The notes beneath the pieces are model-generated. The model was not told the DNA's origin and did no database searches. It worked only from the letters and a program-made list of their open reading frames with translations. A program made the position numbers and the translations under genes. A DNA stretch of 64,000 nt from Pratylenchus scribneri. Taxonomy: Eukaryota; Nematoda; Chromadorea; Rhabditida; Pratylenchidae. This document shows positions 12,780 through 23,598 of the stretch, piece after piece. Every line of letters begins with the position of its first letter. Within the stretch, counting starts at the first letter, position 1. The stretch is from contig JAQSEB010000070.1 of NCBI GenBank assembly GCA_030063045.1, positions 62,001 to 126,000 on the forward strand. Direction: 5' to 3'.

Positions 12780-13300
12780 GAATGCCCTTTAAAAGATACG
12801 TATATAATCGAGTCATTTTATTTAAATCTTTCTATTTTTATCTTTCCCATTCGGCCAAATCTTTACTGTCAATCATCTTATTGTAAATTTCACCTCTGAA
12901 AATTTTCCATTCGCAATATTCATCCAATATCCAATTCAATCTTTATTTTGCAAAAACAATTTTGGCATCGTTCTATCTAATCAGTAATCACCTTTTGAAA
13001 TGCGTTCCCTCCCTCTGGGCATTATTTTTATTTGTTCTCCAATTTTCTTGGCCTATTTAGCTGTCTATTCTTCCTTTTTCTCGACTCACTTTTCATACAC
13101 TCAATTGAAACAAATTATATTTTTTTTAATTTATTTTTTATATTTAAAAGCAAAGCATTTTTGGGAAAATTTACTAATGGACTTCGAATTTTACCAAAGA
13201 ATCGGAAGGCCCGAACAGAGCAAAAAAAAAAGATATATACTCGAGTCATTTTATTTAAATTTTTTAAGTTAAAGTTAGTGCTTTTTTAATTTGAAATATA
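12780..13300. repeat. Insert flanked by a direct repeat, 3' of copy B
   Basis: The kinase 3' flank motif AAAAGATA...TATA.TCGAGTCATTTTATTTAAAT occurs twice, near 12792-12825 and 13228-13260, but only once after copies C, D and E. The 400 bases between have no match in the other units. Open frames at 13000-13272 begin with a hydrophobic, signal-like stretch (LGIIFICSPIFLAYLAV) in one frame and another in the next frame; neither has a detectable continuation, so I do not call a gene. Confidence 0.4.
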
Positions 13301-13589
13301 TATTCTGCCTTAACCCAAAAAATATTAAATTCTAAATCCCAATTTTTCATTAAAGGCAAAGAGAATTGAACTTATAAATTTTCATTGGTCATTTAAAATT
13401 TTCTATAATTATAGAATTTTTGTTATTTGAAATCAATCTATACATTCGTTGAATGGATCAATTAAATATTGCTATGGGGTTGTTAAAATTAAAAGTTGAT
13501 GGGGAATTTTAACAATAAAATTTTATCATTAATAAGAAGAAACTTTTTGAGGACTTTTTCTTTACAATAATTCAGCAAAAAATAAGCCC

Positions 13590-14116
13590 TTTTCTCTTTC
13601 GTTGGCCGAGACTAATTCCTTTGATTTTAAAATTCGATAGAAATTTTCTTTTTTCATTTAATGTCTAAACGAAGCAAAGTTAAATGAAAAACTTGAATAT
13701 AAAAAATTCGCGGTAAATCAGAACGGTAAGTGATTTATTTTTTATTGAAATTCCAATCGATATGAACACAGATCAGTCTTAATTTAATTCCAATTCCAAA
13801 CCAACCTCTAATCATAGGCTAAGAAAATTTCAATTCAATCAGAAGAAATTTGGCCCAAATTGGGGGAAGATGGGCCACAAAGAACGAGAGAGAGAGAGAG
13901 AAGAGAAGGGCCATGGCCAAAAAAAGAGAGGAAGGATGGTGGATTGCGCAGGGAAATAGGCCAAGGGAAGGGGGAAAGGTGGGGAGGGGGATATAATGGG
14001 CCATCCATAACGTAATTGATTGGAAATCCACCAAAATCCCTTCTCTAACATTAAAAATATTTTGCAAAATTTCAGATTTTATTTATAAAAATTAAGTCAT
14101 TTATTAAATATTAAAA
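13590..14116 (+). promoter_or_regulatory. Promoter-like block upstream of kinase copy C
   Basis: Same three parts as before copy B: ATTCGATAGAAATT then ATTCGCGGTAAATC..AACGGTAAGTGATTTA (13625-13740); a purine-rich + strand tract with (GA)n and GGCCAAAAAAAGAGAGGAAGG (13850-14000); and AATTGATTGGAAATCC with CCCTTCTCT (14013-14048). The ATG follows 70 nt downstream. Antisense open frames here are shadows of the purine tract. Confidence 0.55.
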
Positions 14117-17100
14117 ATGTTTTCCTTAAAAATCGGCTTAATTTTAATTAATATTTTGAAAATTTCTTTCCAATCATCTGATCAAGGTAAAATTACAAAA
14201 ATGAAATAAATACACAAATGAGACAATATTACATGCATTTTTAATTTAATTTACCTTTTAAAAAGAATTAATTTTTACATATTATTTTAATATTGTACCA
14301 AATTTTCCTTATTTTTAGATAAAAAAGGATGTTTAAAAAATGGATGTTTTCCTGCTTTTTGTAAAAAAATTTTCAATGTTAAATCAAAGTAATATTTACT
14401 TAATTTTTAAAAGACACTAAAAATTCCTTTATTTTTTCAGAGGTGGTCATCACAGGCAGGGCCAGGATAGAAGCGAGTCAGGCTTAGACCCAAATGCCCC
14501 GTAAGAAATAAATCTCCATAAAATGACCTTTTTTAGTGTAAATTTTAAACTTTTTTTTTTAAATTTTAAATTATAATTTATTTTTTATCATTATTTTTGC
14601 ATGATTTTTTCAATTTATTCTTTTGAAAAATTGCTTCAAAGGAATATCAATTTTTATAAATAAAATTTTATGAAAATTTTTTGAAAAGCCGGGACAGACC
14701 AAAATGAAAATTGTCTAGTAATAAATTGTAAATTCAATCGAAATATAATTAAATTATATTTTATAAATTATTTTTTAGCTCTGAAATGAGGGAATTGAAA
14801 ATATCTGAATTTTTGGATTTTAAAGAGGAAACATTGAAAGATTTAGAAGAATTTGATAACCAAAAATGTTCATGTGGAAAATATTTACTCAGGGATATGC
14901 AAAAAATTGAATATGGCGACGATTGGCATTTTCGAGTATGGCCTGAGAAGATTGGCAAAGGGACTACATCGAATGTATTAAAGATTAATAAATTTATTTT
15001 ATTTACAATTCAGCCAGTAACAGTACTCTGTTTTTTTCTTTCTTTAAAGTTCCAATTTCAAGCTTTAAGTATGGAAGCTCAAAATCGAATAACCGAAACG
15101 AAAAAAAAACAATTTGTGGCCAAAAATCAAACATCGAACCTCGATCTCTATTCCTTATGACCCATAGAGGGACCCTTCAATTTTTCGCTTCTCAACAAAA
15201 AAGGGGAATGTAGACCAAACAAAAGTAACCACTTATAATTAAGATATTCCATGCGCATGCAATGTCAGATTTGAAGGATTTTGATGGTAAACCAATTCGA
15301 TTGGAAAAATGTTTTGCACTCAAATCTGTTTTACTGGAAATTGATAAAATCGAAGGTTTGGAAAATGAAATGCGAAATGAAATTGAAATATTGAAAAGAT
15401 TTGCCCGAATCAATTCAAAACATGTTATACGCCTTTATGACTAGTAATAAAATATTTTAATTTTATTATTTATAGAATTTTAGCAAGGACTTTAGTAAAA
15501 ATCGAAAACGACAATTACTTTTTTTAATGGAATTAGGGGAACATAATTTAAAAGAAGAATTTAAAAATATGAAAGAACAAATGGAAAATATTTGGCAAAC
15601 AAATAAAATACACAGTGAAAAATTAATTGAGATTGAGGAAATAATTAAAAATAAATTAATTGAAATACTCCAGGCAGTCAAAGAAATGCATAAATGTATG
15701 TTAAATTATAAATAATACAAATTAATTAGTTAAAAAAATACGCAAATCAATTATGACAATGTATAATTAAATGAATGGGAAATATTCAAAATGGTGAATA
15801 AATTATTGAAAATGGCGAATAGAATAAAACATTTTATAACTATTTATAAATTTGTCCTGATTCCATAAACCCTACCTATACCCATTCGGTAGATCTCGAA
15901 GAGATGCATCGTTTGATAACGATTTTGTTTAGGTTTAACCAATTTTTAAATCGTAAATCAAAAATCATGTAATGTTTAAACCGTTCGACAAATTATATAC
16001 CATTCGATGCGTTTTGACGAGATCTATCGAATGGGTATATGGTTTGAGAGTCTAGAAAAAACCAATAAACGGTTATAAGCTTTTCGCCATTTTCAATAAT
16101 TTATTCGCCAAATTTAATACTATACTTAAATGAATCATATTTACATAAAATTTAAAATTTTATTATTTATGCAGAGCAGACTTTACAAAAAATTTTTTTA
16201 TTTATGCAGAGCAGACTTTAATTTTTGAAATTAAAAATAGAAAATATCTTCAAATATTTAAAATTTATTTTTTTAATCAATTTTTTGAAAAATAATTATA
16301 ATTCATTCACACTTTTTAATAAAATTCTACTCAACTTATTGCATCCAATTTATTTTTAATAATAAATATTTTAAATAAAATTTTATAAAAATTTCAACTT
16401 TCTATGTATTTCAGTGGCCATTCATTTGGACTTGAAGCCAGAGAATATGCTTTTTGTGAAAGAGGCGGATGGAAAAGGTGGCCATAAAATGACATTAAAA
16501 GTAATCGATTTTGGCGGTTCCGAATTGATTCCTGAAAATTCGGAAATTAATGTTGAAAAAAGGGCAAATATATGTAAATTTAGGAACGAAATGTGGTGCA
16601 CAGAATTCTATGCCAGTCCAGAACAACGAATATGTTGCAACAAATTTTCACATAGAGATGAGTATGAGGTGAATTATTTTCATAAAATTGAATTTAAATA
16701 ATTTTTAAAATATATTTTCCTCAGTTTTCAACAAAATCCGACATTTGGACGGTGGGAGTAATTTTGCTGCGAATGATTATATATGCTCCAATGTTCAAAA
16801 ATGGAATCGGCGGAGTCATTCTCAATCGGGCAATTGTATTAATTACGAACATGTTCAAATGGGGTGATGATCTCATTTACATTGAAAAACAAAAACCTCC
16901 TCTTCGTAAAATTCTTGTTATCTTACGCGACAAATTTTCACAACTATTCAGCAAAATAATGAAAGTAAAATTTAAATTAAGTATATAAAGATTTAATAAT
17001 TTATAAATATTTTTAATTTCATTTTAAATTAAAAAATTTTTTAATATTTTTAATTTCATTTTAAATTAAAAAATTTTTTAATATTTTTAATTTCATTTTA

Positions 17101-17857
17101 AATTAAAAAATTTTTTAATATTTTTAATTTCATTTTAAATTAAAAAATTTTTTAATATTTTTAATTTCATTTTAAATTAAAAAATTTTTTAATATTTTTA
17201 ATTTCATTTTAAATTAAAAAATTTTTTAATAAGAATAGAGCTTTAATTTTATGAATGATTAATATGTAGAATAATAAGAAAAACCAATTTATTATTTATT
17301 AATTTAAATAATCTAATCAATTATTTAGCTAGAGAAAAAAAATTTAGCTAATATTTTGCTTTAAAAAATTTATACGTTTACTTTAAATTTTTAGATCTCT
17401 AATTAAAATAACTTTTAAATGTATGTATATAGTCAAAAAATTCATCTAAATTTAGACATAAATTAATAAATAATTAAAAATTTATTTTTATATAATAATT
17501 AGATAATTGATTTAATTCAAGGCAACTGTGAATAAAGTGCCAGCAGAGAGGACGTCTGCACGTGGCCTACTCGACTTTATTGCGAACAATTGCCGTTTGA
17601 TATTACCTTCGAAAAAGAGGGCCAAATTTAAATCCAATTCACATCCATTTATTGAAAAAGAATATGGTGACTCGAAAATAAGAAAAATTTGAATAATTCG
17701 CTTCTTTTAAGTTGAGGAGACTATTTCCGGACAAAATTCGCGACAAGAAACATTGCCCGAATGTGATCAAGAAACGACGGGCAATCCATTGGCTTTATCC
17801 GATGAAGAAAATAGTAATGAATCGGAAGTAAAATTGGAAGAAACTATTGTTGGTTAA
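14117..17857 (+). CDS. TTK/Mps1-like secreted protein kinase, copy C (intact)
   Basis: Ten exons: 14117-14186, 14319-14388, 14441-14500, 14779-14974, 15244-15443, 15484-15695, 16415-16668, 16725-16964, 17522-17666, 17712-17857; 530 aa, every phase consistent. Exon 1 is a signal peptide (MFSLKIGLILINILKISFQ). Exon 2 carries a GC(x4)GC.PAF motif; exon 3 is a Gly/Arg/Ser-rich linker. The kinase domain runs from about residue 115: glycine loop IGKGTTSN, ATP lysine in FALKSVLL, helix C glutamate in RNEIEIL, hinge LLFLMELGEHNL, catalytic loop HLDLKPEN, DFG in IDFGGSE, YASPEQR for the APE motif, SDIWTVGVILL, and PAERTSARGLLDF. HVIRLYDY and an HxD loop lacking the HRD arginine resemble TTK/Mps1, which has IIRLYDY and HSDLKPAN. 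All catalytic residues are present, so activity is plausible. An acidic tail ends in TIVG. Secretion is inferred. Confidence 0.85.
15880..16060. mobile_element. Small foldback element in intron 6 of copy C
   Basis: Inverted arms: CATTCGGTAGATCTCGAAGAG.TGCATCG on the left and CGATGCGTTTTGACGAGATC followed by TATCGAATGGG on the right, around an AACC-rich loop. Only copy C has it at this place. It shares its arm motif (CATTCGATGCGTCT.GA.GAGATC) with elements at 10.2, 36.4, 56.8 and 61.6 kb. Confidence 0.5.
16996..17235. repeat. Tandem repeat, about 38 bp, in intron 8 of copy C
   Basis: About six nearly perfect copies of a unit that reads ATATTTTTAATTTCATTTTA then AATTAAAAAATTTTTTA. Copies B, D and E have one or fewer units at the matching place, so the expansion is recent and private to copy C. 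No function is suggested. Confidence 0.8.
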
Positions 17858-17999
17858 GGCGTGAATATAAAATTACTCGCAAATACCCATTTAAAGATAT
17901 AAAATAATTGAATCATTTTTTAAATTTTTTTAACGATTATCTGATTTTATTTTTATATTCACTTTGCCCCTAAACCATCCCTACATTCTAAAATCTCTT

Positions 18000-18130
18000 T
18001 CAGGGATGCCATAATACCAGGAAAACCGGGGATTTTCCCGGTTTTGAGGGTCCGGCCCAGGTTTTTCCCCGGTTTTTGTTTTTGCCAGGTTTTTACCAGG
18101 TTTCACATAATTTGCCAGGATTTCTTTTGG
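18000..18130. repeat. CCAGG/CCGG-rich insert downstream of copy C
   Basis: A GC-rich island in AT-rich sequence made of variations on ACCAGG, CCGGTTTT and CCAGGTTTTT (for example 18016-18060 and 18090-18120). No inverted ends are clear. It is similar in style to the GC-rich terminal regions of the hAT-like element at 58.8 kb but does not share its ends. Confidence 0.35.
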
Positions 18131-18169
18131 GATTAACCTTTTGGGATTTTTTTATATAATTCAGTATAA

Positions 18170-18710
18170 AATCAATTCCATCTAATTCATATGATTTTAA
18201 TTCGACAGAAATATAATTTTTATTTCAAGTCTAAATGAAATGAATCAAAGTTGGATAGAAAATTTGAAATCAAAAAATCCGCGGTGTTGTTGAAACGACT
18301 AGTCATTTATGAAATTTTATTGAAATTCCAATCGATAAAGTGAACACAAAGCATATCAGACATAATTATTTCTATATCAACCATTAAATTGTGCATAGAC
18401 TGCAAAAATTCTCTCAGGAAAAATTTGGCCCAAAGAGTGTGGAGGAGGATAGGCCTATCACGGGAGGAGAGGGGATTTGGCTAGAATTGGCCAAAACGAA
18501 GGGAAAAAGTGGGGGATTGAGCAGACATGTAATAAGGGGGAATAGGCGCTGATGAGGAGGGAATGAGGGGATAATGGGGCATTCCATCCATTTTGCAATT
18601 GATTGAAAATTCAAAATCCTTTCCCTATCCTATATTTGCAAAATTTTTTTATTCTAATTGTAAAATATCCAACTATTTATCAAATACCTATATTTCATTA
18701 AAGTGAAAAA
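18170..18710 (+). promoter_or_regulatory. Promoter-like block upstream of kinase copy D
   Basis: Same three parts: ATTTTAATTCGACAGAAAT and AAAAATCCGCGGTG...AACGAC.AGTCATTTA (18190-18310); a purine-rich + strand tract with TGGAGGAGGATAGGCC and GGCCAAAACGAAGGGAAAA (18424-18580); CAATTGATTGAAAATTCAAA with CCTTTCCCT (18595-18632). ATG follows at 18711. Confidence 0.55.
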
Positions 18711-21700
18711 ATGTGGTGCTCTTCAACAATTATCTTAATTTTAATTAATATTTTGCAAATTTCTTTCCAATCACCGCATCAAGGTAAAATTAAAATAAAT
18801 GCACAAATTAAACATTATATGTACTTTTTATTTTAATGTTTCTTTTATAGAGAAAAATTAATTTTAATTCTACCAAAATTTTCCTAATTTTAGATAAAAG
18901 CGGATGTTCAGGGAATGGATGTTTTCCAGCTTTTTGGAAAACATTTTTCAATTTTAAATCGACGTAATATTTTTTTTAATTTTTATGACTAAATTTTTTT
19001 TTTTACTTAATAGAAGAAATTCAAATGAATCCACAAAAACAATGTAAAATATTTAAAATTAAATTATATTTTATTTTTTTAAAAATTATTTTTCAGCGCT
19101 AAAATGAGGGAATTGATAAAATCAGAATTTTTGGATTTTAAAGAAGAAACATTGGAAGATTTGGAAAAATTTGGCGACGAAAAATGTTCATGTGGAAAAT
19201 ATTCGCTTAAGGAAATGCAAAAAATTGAATATGATGATTGGCATTTTCGTGTATTGCCGAAGCCCATTGGGAAAGGGGCAACATCGAATGTAAGCAGATT
19301 AGAGATGGGCAAGATGCTTCGGTCGTGAACACGGTTCGGGCTTCCCGAAAAAAACCAGAATCCGAGTTGGAATCCAAAATTCAAAAAAAACTTTGATCGG
19401 TTTTCAGTTAGGTTTTCTCGAATCAGTGCCGGTCGGTTCCCGAATTTCCACTAGTGGTAGCACGGACCGTCCTATCTCTATGAATGATTAATACCTAAAT
19501 TCATTAGGGCTCTGTTTTAATTAAAAATTTGGAACTTTTTCAAAACAAGATCCAATTGAAATTCTTCAATTAGCATAGAATAAGTTACATTTAATTCAAA
19601 TTATAAAGATATTCCATGCGCATGCAATGTCCAATTTGGTGGATTTTGATGAAAAACCATTTCGATTGAAAAAATGTGTTGCCCTCAAATCAGTGCTTTT
19701 GGAAAAAGCTGGCAATTCGGAAAGTGGAATGAGAAATGAAATGAAAATTCTGAAAAAATTTGCCCGAATAAATTCAAAACATATTATACGGCTTTATGCC
19801 TTGTACATATATTTTAATTTTGAATATAATATTTAATATTTTAGCAAGGATTTGAGCGAACAACGGCAATTACTTTTTTTAATGGAATTAGGAGAACATA
19901 ATTTAAAAGATGAATTTAAAAATATGAAAGAACAAATGGAAAATATTTGGCAAACAAATAAACAACAAAGTGAAAAATTAATTGAAATTGAGGAAATAAT
20001 TAAATATAAATTAATTGAAATACTCAAAGCAGTCAAAGAAATGCATAAATGTTTGTTTTTAAAAATATAAATTAATGAGTTAAAAATATGTAAAAATCAA
20101 TTATGGCTAGATATATTTACCTAAATTATCTTTACATAAAAATTATTTTCAAAATAAAGATAAAGAGTAAAAAAACATCTTCAATTTTTAATTTTTTGAA
20201 TCAATTTTTACATTTTATTTGTTTTTTTTTGTCCAACTTTGTCCCAAATAAATCGATTATTTAATTTTAATAACAACAATAAAACCAAACCTTTTAATAA
20301 CCTAATTAACTCTTTTACAGAAAATAGTTCGAACAGCTTCCAAAAACTAACAGACTAATCTTCCATAATCCAATTAGAAAAACTAAACTAACACCCACAC
20401 ACAATTCATCTAAAAGTATATATTTGATTTCAAGGCTCTGTTTAAATTATATTGGTTCCAAATGAACTGCTTCAATTGGCATAATTTTCATTTAATTTAC
20501 ATATAATTAAGATATACCATGCGCATGCAATGACAACAGATTTGAAGGATTTTAATGGTAAACCACTCAAATTGGAAAAATGTGTTGCTATTAAATCTGT
20601 TTTACTTGGAAATGAAAAAATCGAAGGTTTGCAAAATGAAATGAGAAATGAAATTGAAATTCTGAAAAAATTTGCCCAAATCAATTCAAAGCATGTCATA
20701 CGCCTCTATGCTATGTAACTAAATATTTTAATTATAATTATTTATAAAATTTTTTAGCAAAGACTTTAGTAAAAATCGGCAACGACAATTACTTTTTTTA
20801 ATGGAATTAGGAGAGTATAATTTAAGAAAATTTTTGGAAAAGATATGGCAAACAAATAAAGAAAAAAGTGAAATTGAGGAAATATTTAAAAATAAATTCA
20901 TTGAAATACTCGAAGCGGTCAAAGAAATGCACAAATGTAGGTTTAAAAATTTTTTTCATTTTTCAAATAAAGATAAATACTAATAAACTACATTTTTTAG
21001 TTTTTGTATCACGAAAATCATTGAAAATTTGTGTCATCATCATCATCCAAATTCATTATTATTAATAATAAATAAAAATATTCTTAAATCAAATATAATG
21101 TTAATATTTTTTAAACTTTTTATTATGCATTTCAGCGGTCATTCATTTGGATTTGAAGCCAGAGAATATGCTTTTTGTGAAAGAGGCGGATGGAAAAGGT
21201 GGCCATAAAATGACATTGAAAATTATCGATTTTGGCGGTTCAGAATTTATATCAAATTCGGAAATTAATGTAGAAAAAAGGGCAAATGTCTGCAAATATA
21301 GGCGTAAAATGATTTTCACAAGGTTCTATGCCAGTCCAGAACAGCGCAAATGCAAAGCTTTTAAAAAAGCTAATGAAACAGTTGAATATTATGAGGTGAA
21401 TAATTTTTTAAAATTAGATTAGAAAATAAATTTTAGAATATTCTAATTATTTTTTAAAACTTATAAATTCAATAATTAATATGGTTTAGAATTTAATTAA
21501 ATATTTATTTTGACAAATTAAAAAAATAAATTTATTCAGTAAAAGATTTATTTCGATTATTATTATTAAATAAGGAATATCAAATTATTTTGGAAATAAT
21601 ACATATTTGGGATGATAGATAAAAATTTTGCATTTAAATATTTTTTTTTAAAATAATTTTTAAATATATTTTCCTCAGTTTTCCACTAAATCTGACATGT

Positions 21701-22631
21701 GGGCTGTGGGAGTAATATTATTGGAAATGATTACATATGCCCCAATATTCAAAAATGGAATCGCCCAAGTCAGAGTCAATGATGCAATTAATTTCATTAA
21801 AGGAATGTTAAAATTGGATGGTGATCTCATTGACATACAAAAACTAGGACCTACTCTTCGTAAGATTCTTGTTACGCTTCGTGATGAATTTTCACCACTA
21901 TTCAGTAACATGTTAAAAGTAAAATTTTATTTATATTGAGATTTAATAATTTATGAATAAAATAAAAATAATTAAAAATTTAGTTTTATTTATTAGTGTT
22001 TGAAAAAAATAAAAATCAATTATATTTATATTATATATTTATTTTAATATTTTAATCAAATGTTTAACTTTTGAAAAAACATTAAGATATTATTTTAATT
22101 TAAAAATATTAACCCTATTTTAGATTTTTAGACTACTAATTAAAATAAATTTTTTTAAATGTATATATTCAAAAATTAGTCCAAATTTAGACTTAAATTA
22201 ATAAAAAAAATATTATTTATATAATAAATTATATATAATTAAATTATTATTAACTGTGAAGGCAACTGTGAATAAAGTGCCAACAATGAGGACAAGTGCC
22301 CGTGGTCTACTCGACTTTCAGGCTGGCATATGCCATTTAAAAATGCCACTTGAAAAGACGATTAAATTTAAATCCAATCCACATCAATTTATTGAAAGAG
22401 GCGAATATGGTGAGTCGAAAATAGTGCTTCACAAAAAAATTTGAATAATTCAATTCTTTTTTAGTTGAAGTGACAATTTTTGGACAAAATAATCCGAATG
22501 AGTTACCCGAATGTGATCAACAAACGACAGGCAATCCATTGGCTTTATCTGATGAAATAAAAAGCAATGAAGCGGAAATAATGGAAGAAACTAGTATTTA
22601 CGGTCGACATGCTAATATTGTTGTGACCTAA
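18711..22631 (+). CDS. TTK/Mps1-like secreted kinase, copy D, with duplicated N-lobe exon pair
   Basis: Exons 18711-18783 (signal peptide MWCSSTIILILINILQISF), 18894-18963 (GC(x4)GC motif), 19014-19043 (ten-residue linker), 19097-19289 (glycine loop IGKGATSN), then two alternative pairs: 19609-19802 + 19845-20050, or 20512-20714 + 20758-20936. Common exons follow: 21136-21395 (HLDLKPEN, IDFGGSE, ASPEQR), 21679-21918 (SDMWAVGVILL), 22262-22409, 22465-22631. Each pair encodes the ATP lysine (VALKSVLL or VAIKSVLL), helix C and hinge. Each pair enters in phase 0 and leaves in phase 1, so using both shifts the frame to an early stop; using either one gives a full kinase (about 526 or 520 aa). This fits mutually exclusive splicing or an unequal crossover with one dead pair. 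Both pairs are open and have good splice sites. Confidence 0.78.
19305..19484. mobile_element. MITE-like element in intron 4 of copy D
   Basis: Imperfect inverted ends, TTAGAGATGGGCAAGA on the left and TCCTATCTCTA on the right (reverse complement TAGAGATAGGA), with CGGTTC/GAACCG-rich inner strings. Absent from the matching introns of C and E. Confidence 0.45.
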
Positions 22632-23059
22632 ATGTCCATTTAAAAGACATATTTAATTGAGTCATTTTTTACGGATAAAGAATGTTACCTATTTAAATTG
22701 AAATATTTTTATATTCTGCTTTAAACCAAACCAATTTTAAAATCGAAATACCCATTTTTCTTTAACGTTCATGAGTGTCCTTAAAAGAAAAAAAACAAAT
22801 TGAAAGAATTTAAGGAGAAACCATTTAAAAAATGATACAATAGAATAATGCCTTGCTTGCTTCAATTTATATCAAATATACCTTTTTATTATGTATAATA
22901 TAATAAAATAATATGATAAAAAAAATAACAAATATAAAATTCAATACTTCAATTTATTTCTTTCTTAATTAATAATTTGATGGCTGATTGGTAATTATTT
23001 AAAGATGCGAACAGTATAATTAATTTTTTTTTGTAAAAACTTTTTGGGTATCTTCTTTC

Positions 23060-23598
23060 TCGGCTTGATGGCGACATCTAATTCTTATAATTTTAATTCG
23101 ATTCGTATTTGATTTTTTAAAAGTATAAACGAGAAAGCAAATTTCGATGGAAAAGTTGAATATAAAAAATCCGCGGTTCAATAGCAGAACGATAAGTCAT
23201 TTATTTTGTTTTATTGAAATTCCAATCCATATGTATGATGTTTTCCAATTTCAATCGATGTGAAATTGGTGGCCATTCATAACAACCTTTCAGGCAAATC
23301 ATAGAGAATTTGGCACAGATTGAGGGTGGAGATGGGCCTCATATGACGAGAGGAGAGGAGAATGGGCCAGAATTGGCCAAAAAGCAAGAAAGAATGTAGG
23401 GAGATGGAGCCGACTCTAGGGGGAAATAGGCCGATGGAGGGAGAGAGGAGAAGGGGGAGAGGGATAATGGATCATCTATAACGCAAAGCTAATTGATCAA
23501 TTGATTGTAAATCCAAAATTCCTTCTCTGCCGAATATTTGTGATAAATTCATATTTTATTTTCAAAAAATCCGGCCATTAAAAATTATATTCTAAAAA
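23060..23598 (+). promoter_or_regulatory. Promoter-like block upstream of kinase copy E
   Basis: Same three parts: ATTTTAATTCGATTCG and AAAAATCCGCGGTTC...AACGATAAGTCATTTA (23085-23208); purine-rich + strand tract (23325-23465) with ATTGAGGGTGGAGATGGGCC and GGCCAAAAAGCAAGAAAG; AATTGATTGTAAATCCAAAA with CCTTCTCT (23501-23528). The signal-peptide ATG is at 23599. Confidence 0.55.

Noticed and set aside
13819..14067. Antisense frames opposite the kinase promoter blocks (also 8972-9178 and 18414-18614)
   Set aside because: They are open because the + strand is purine-rich; frames are not conserved between copies.
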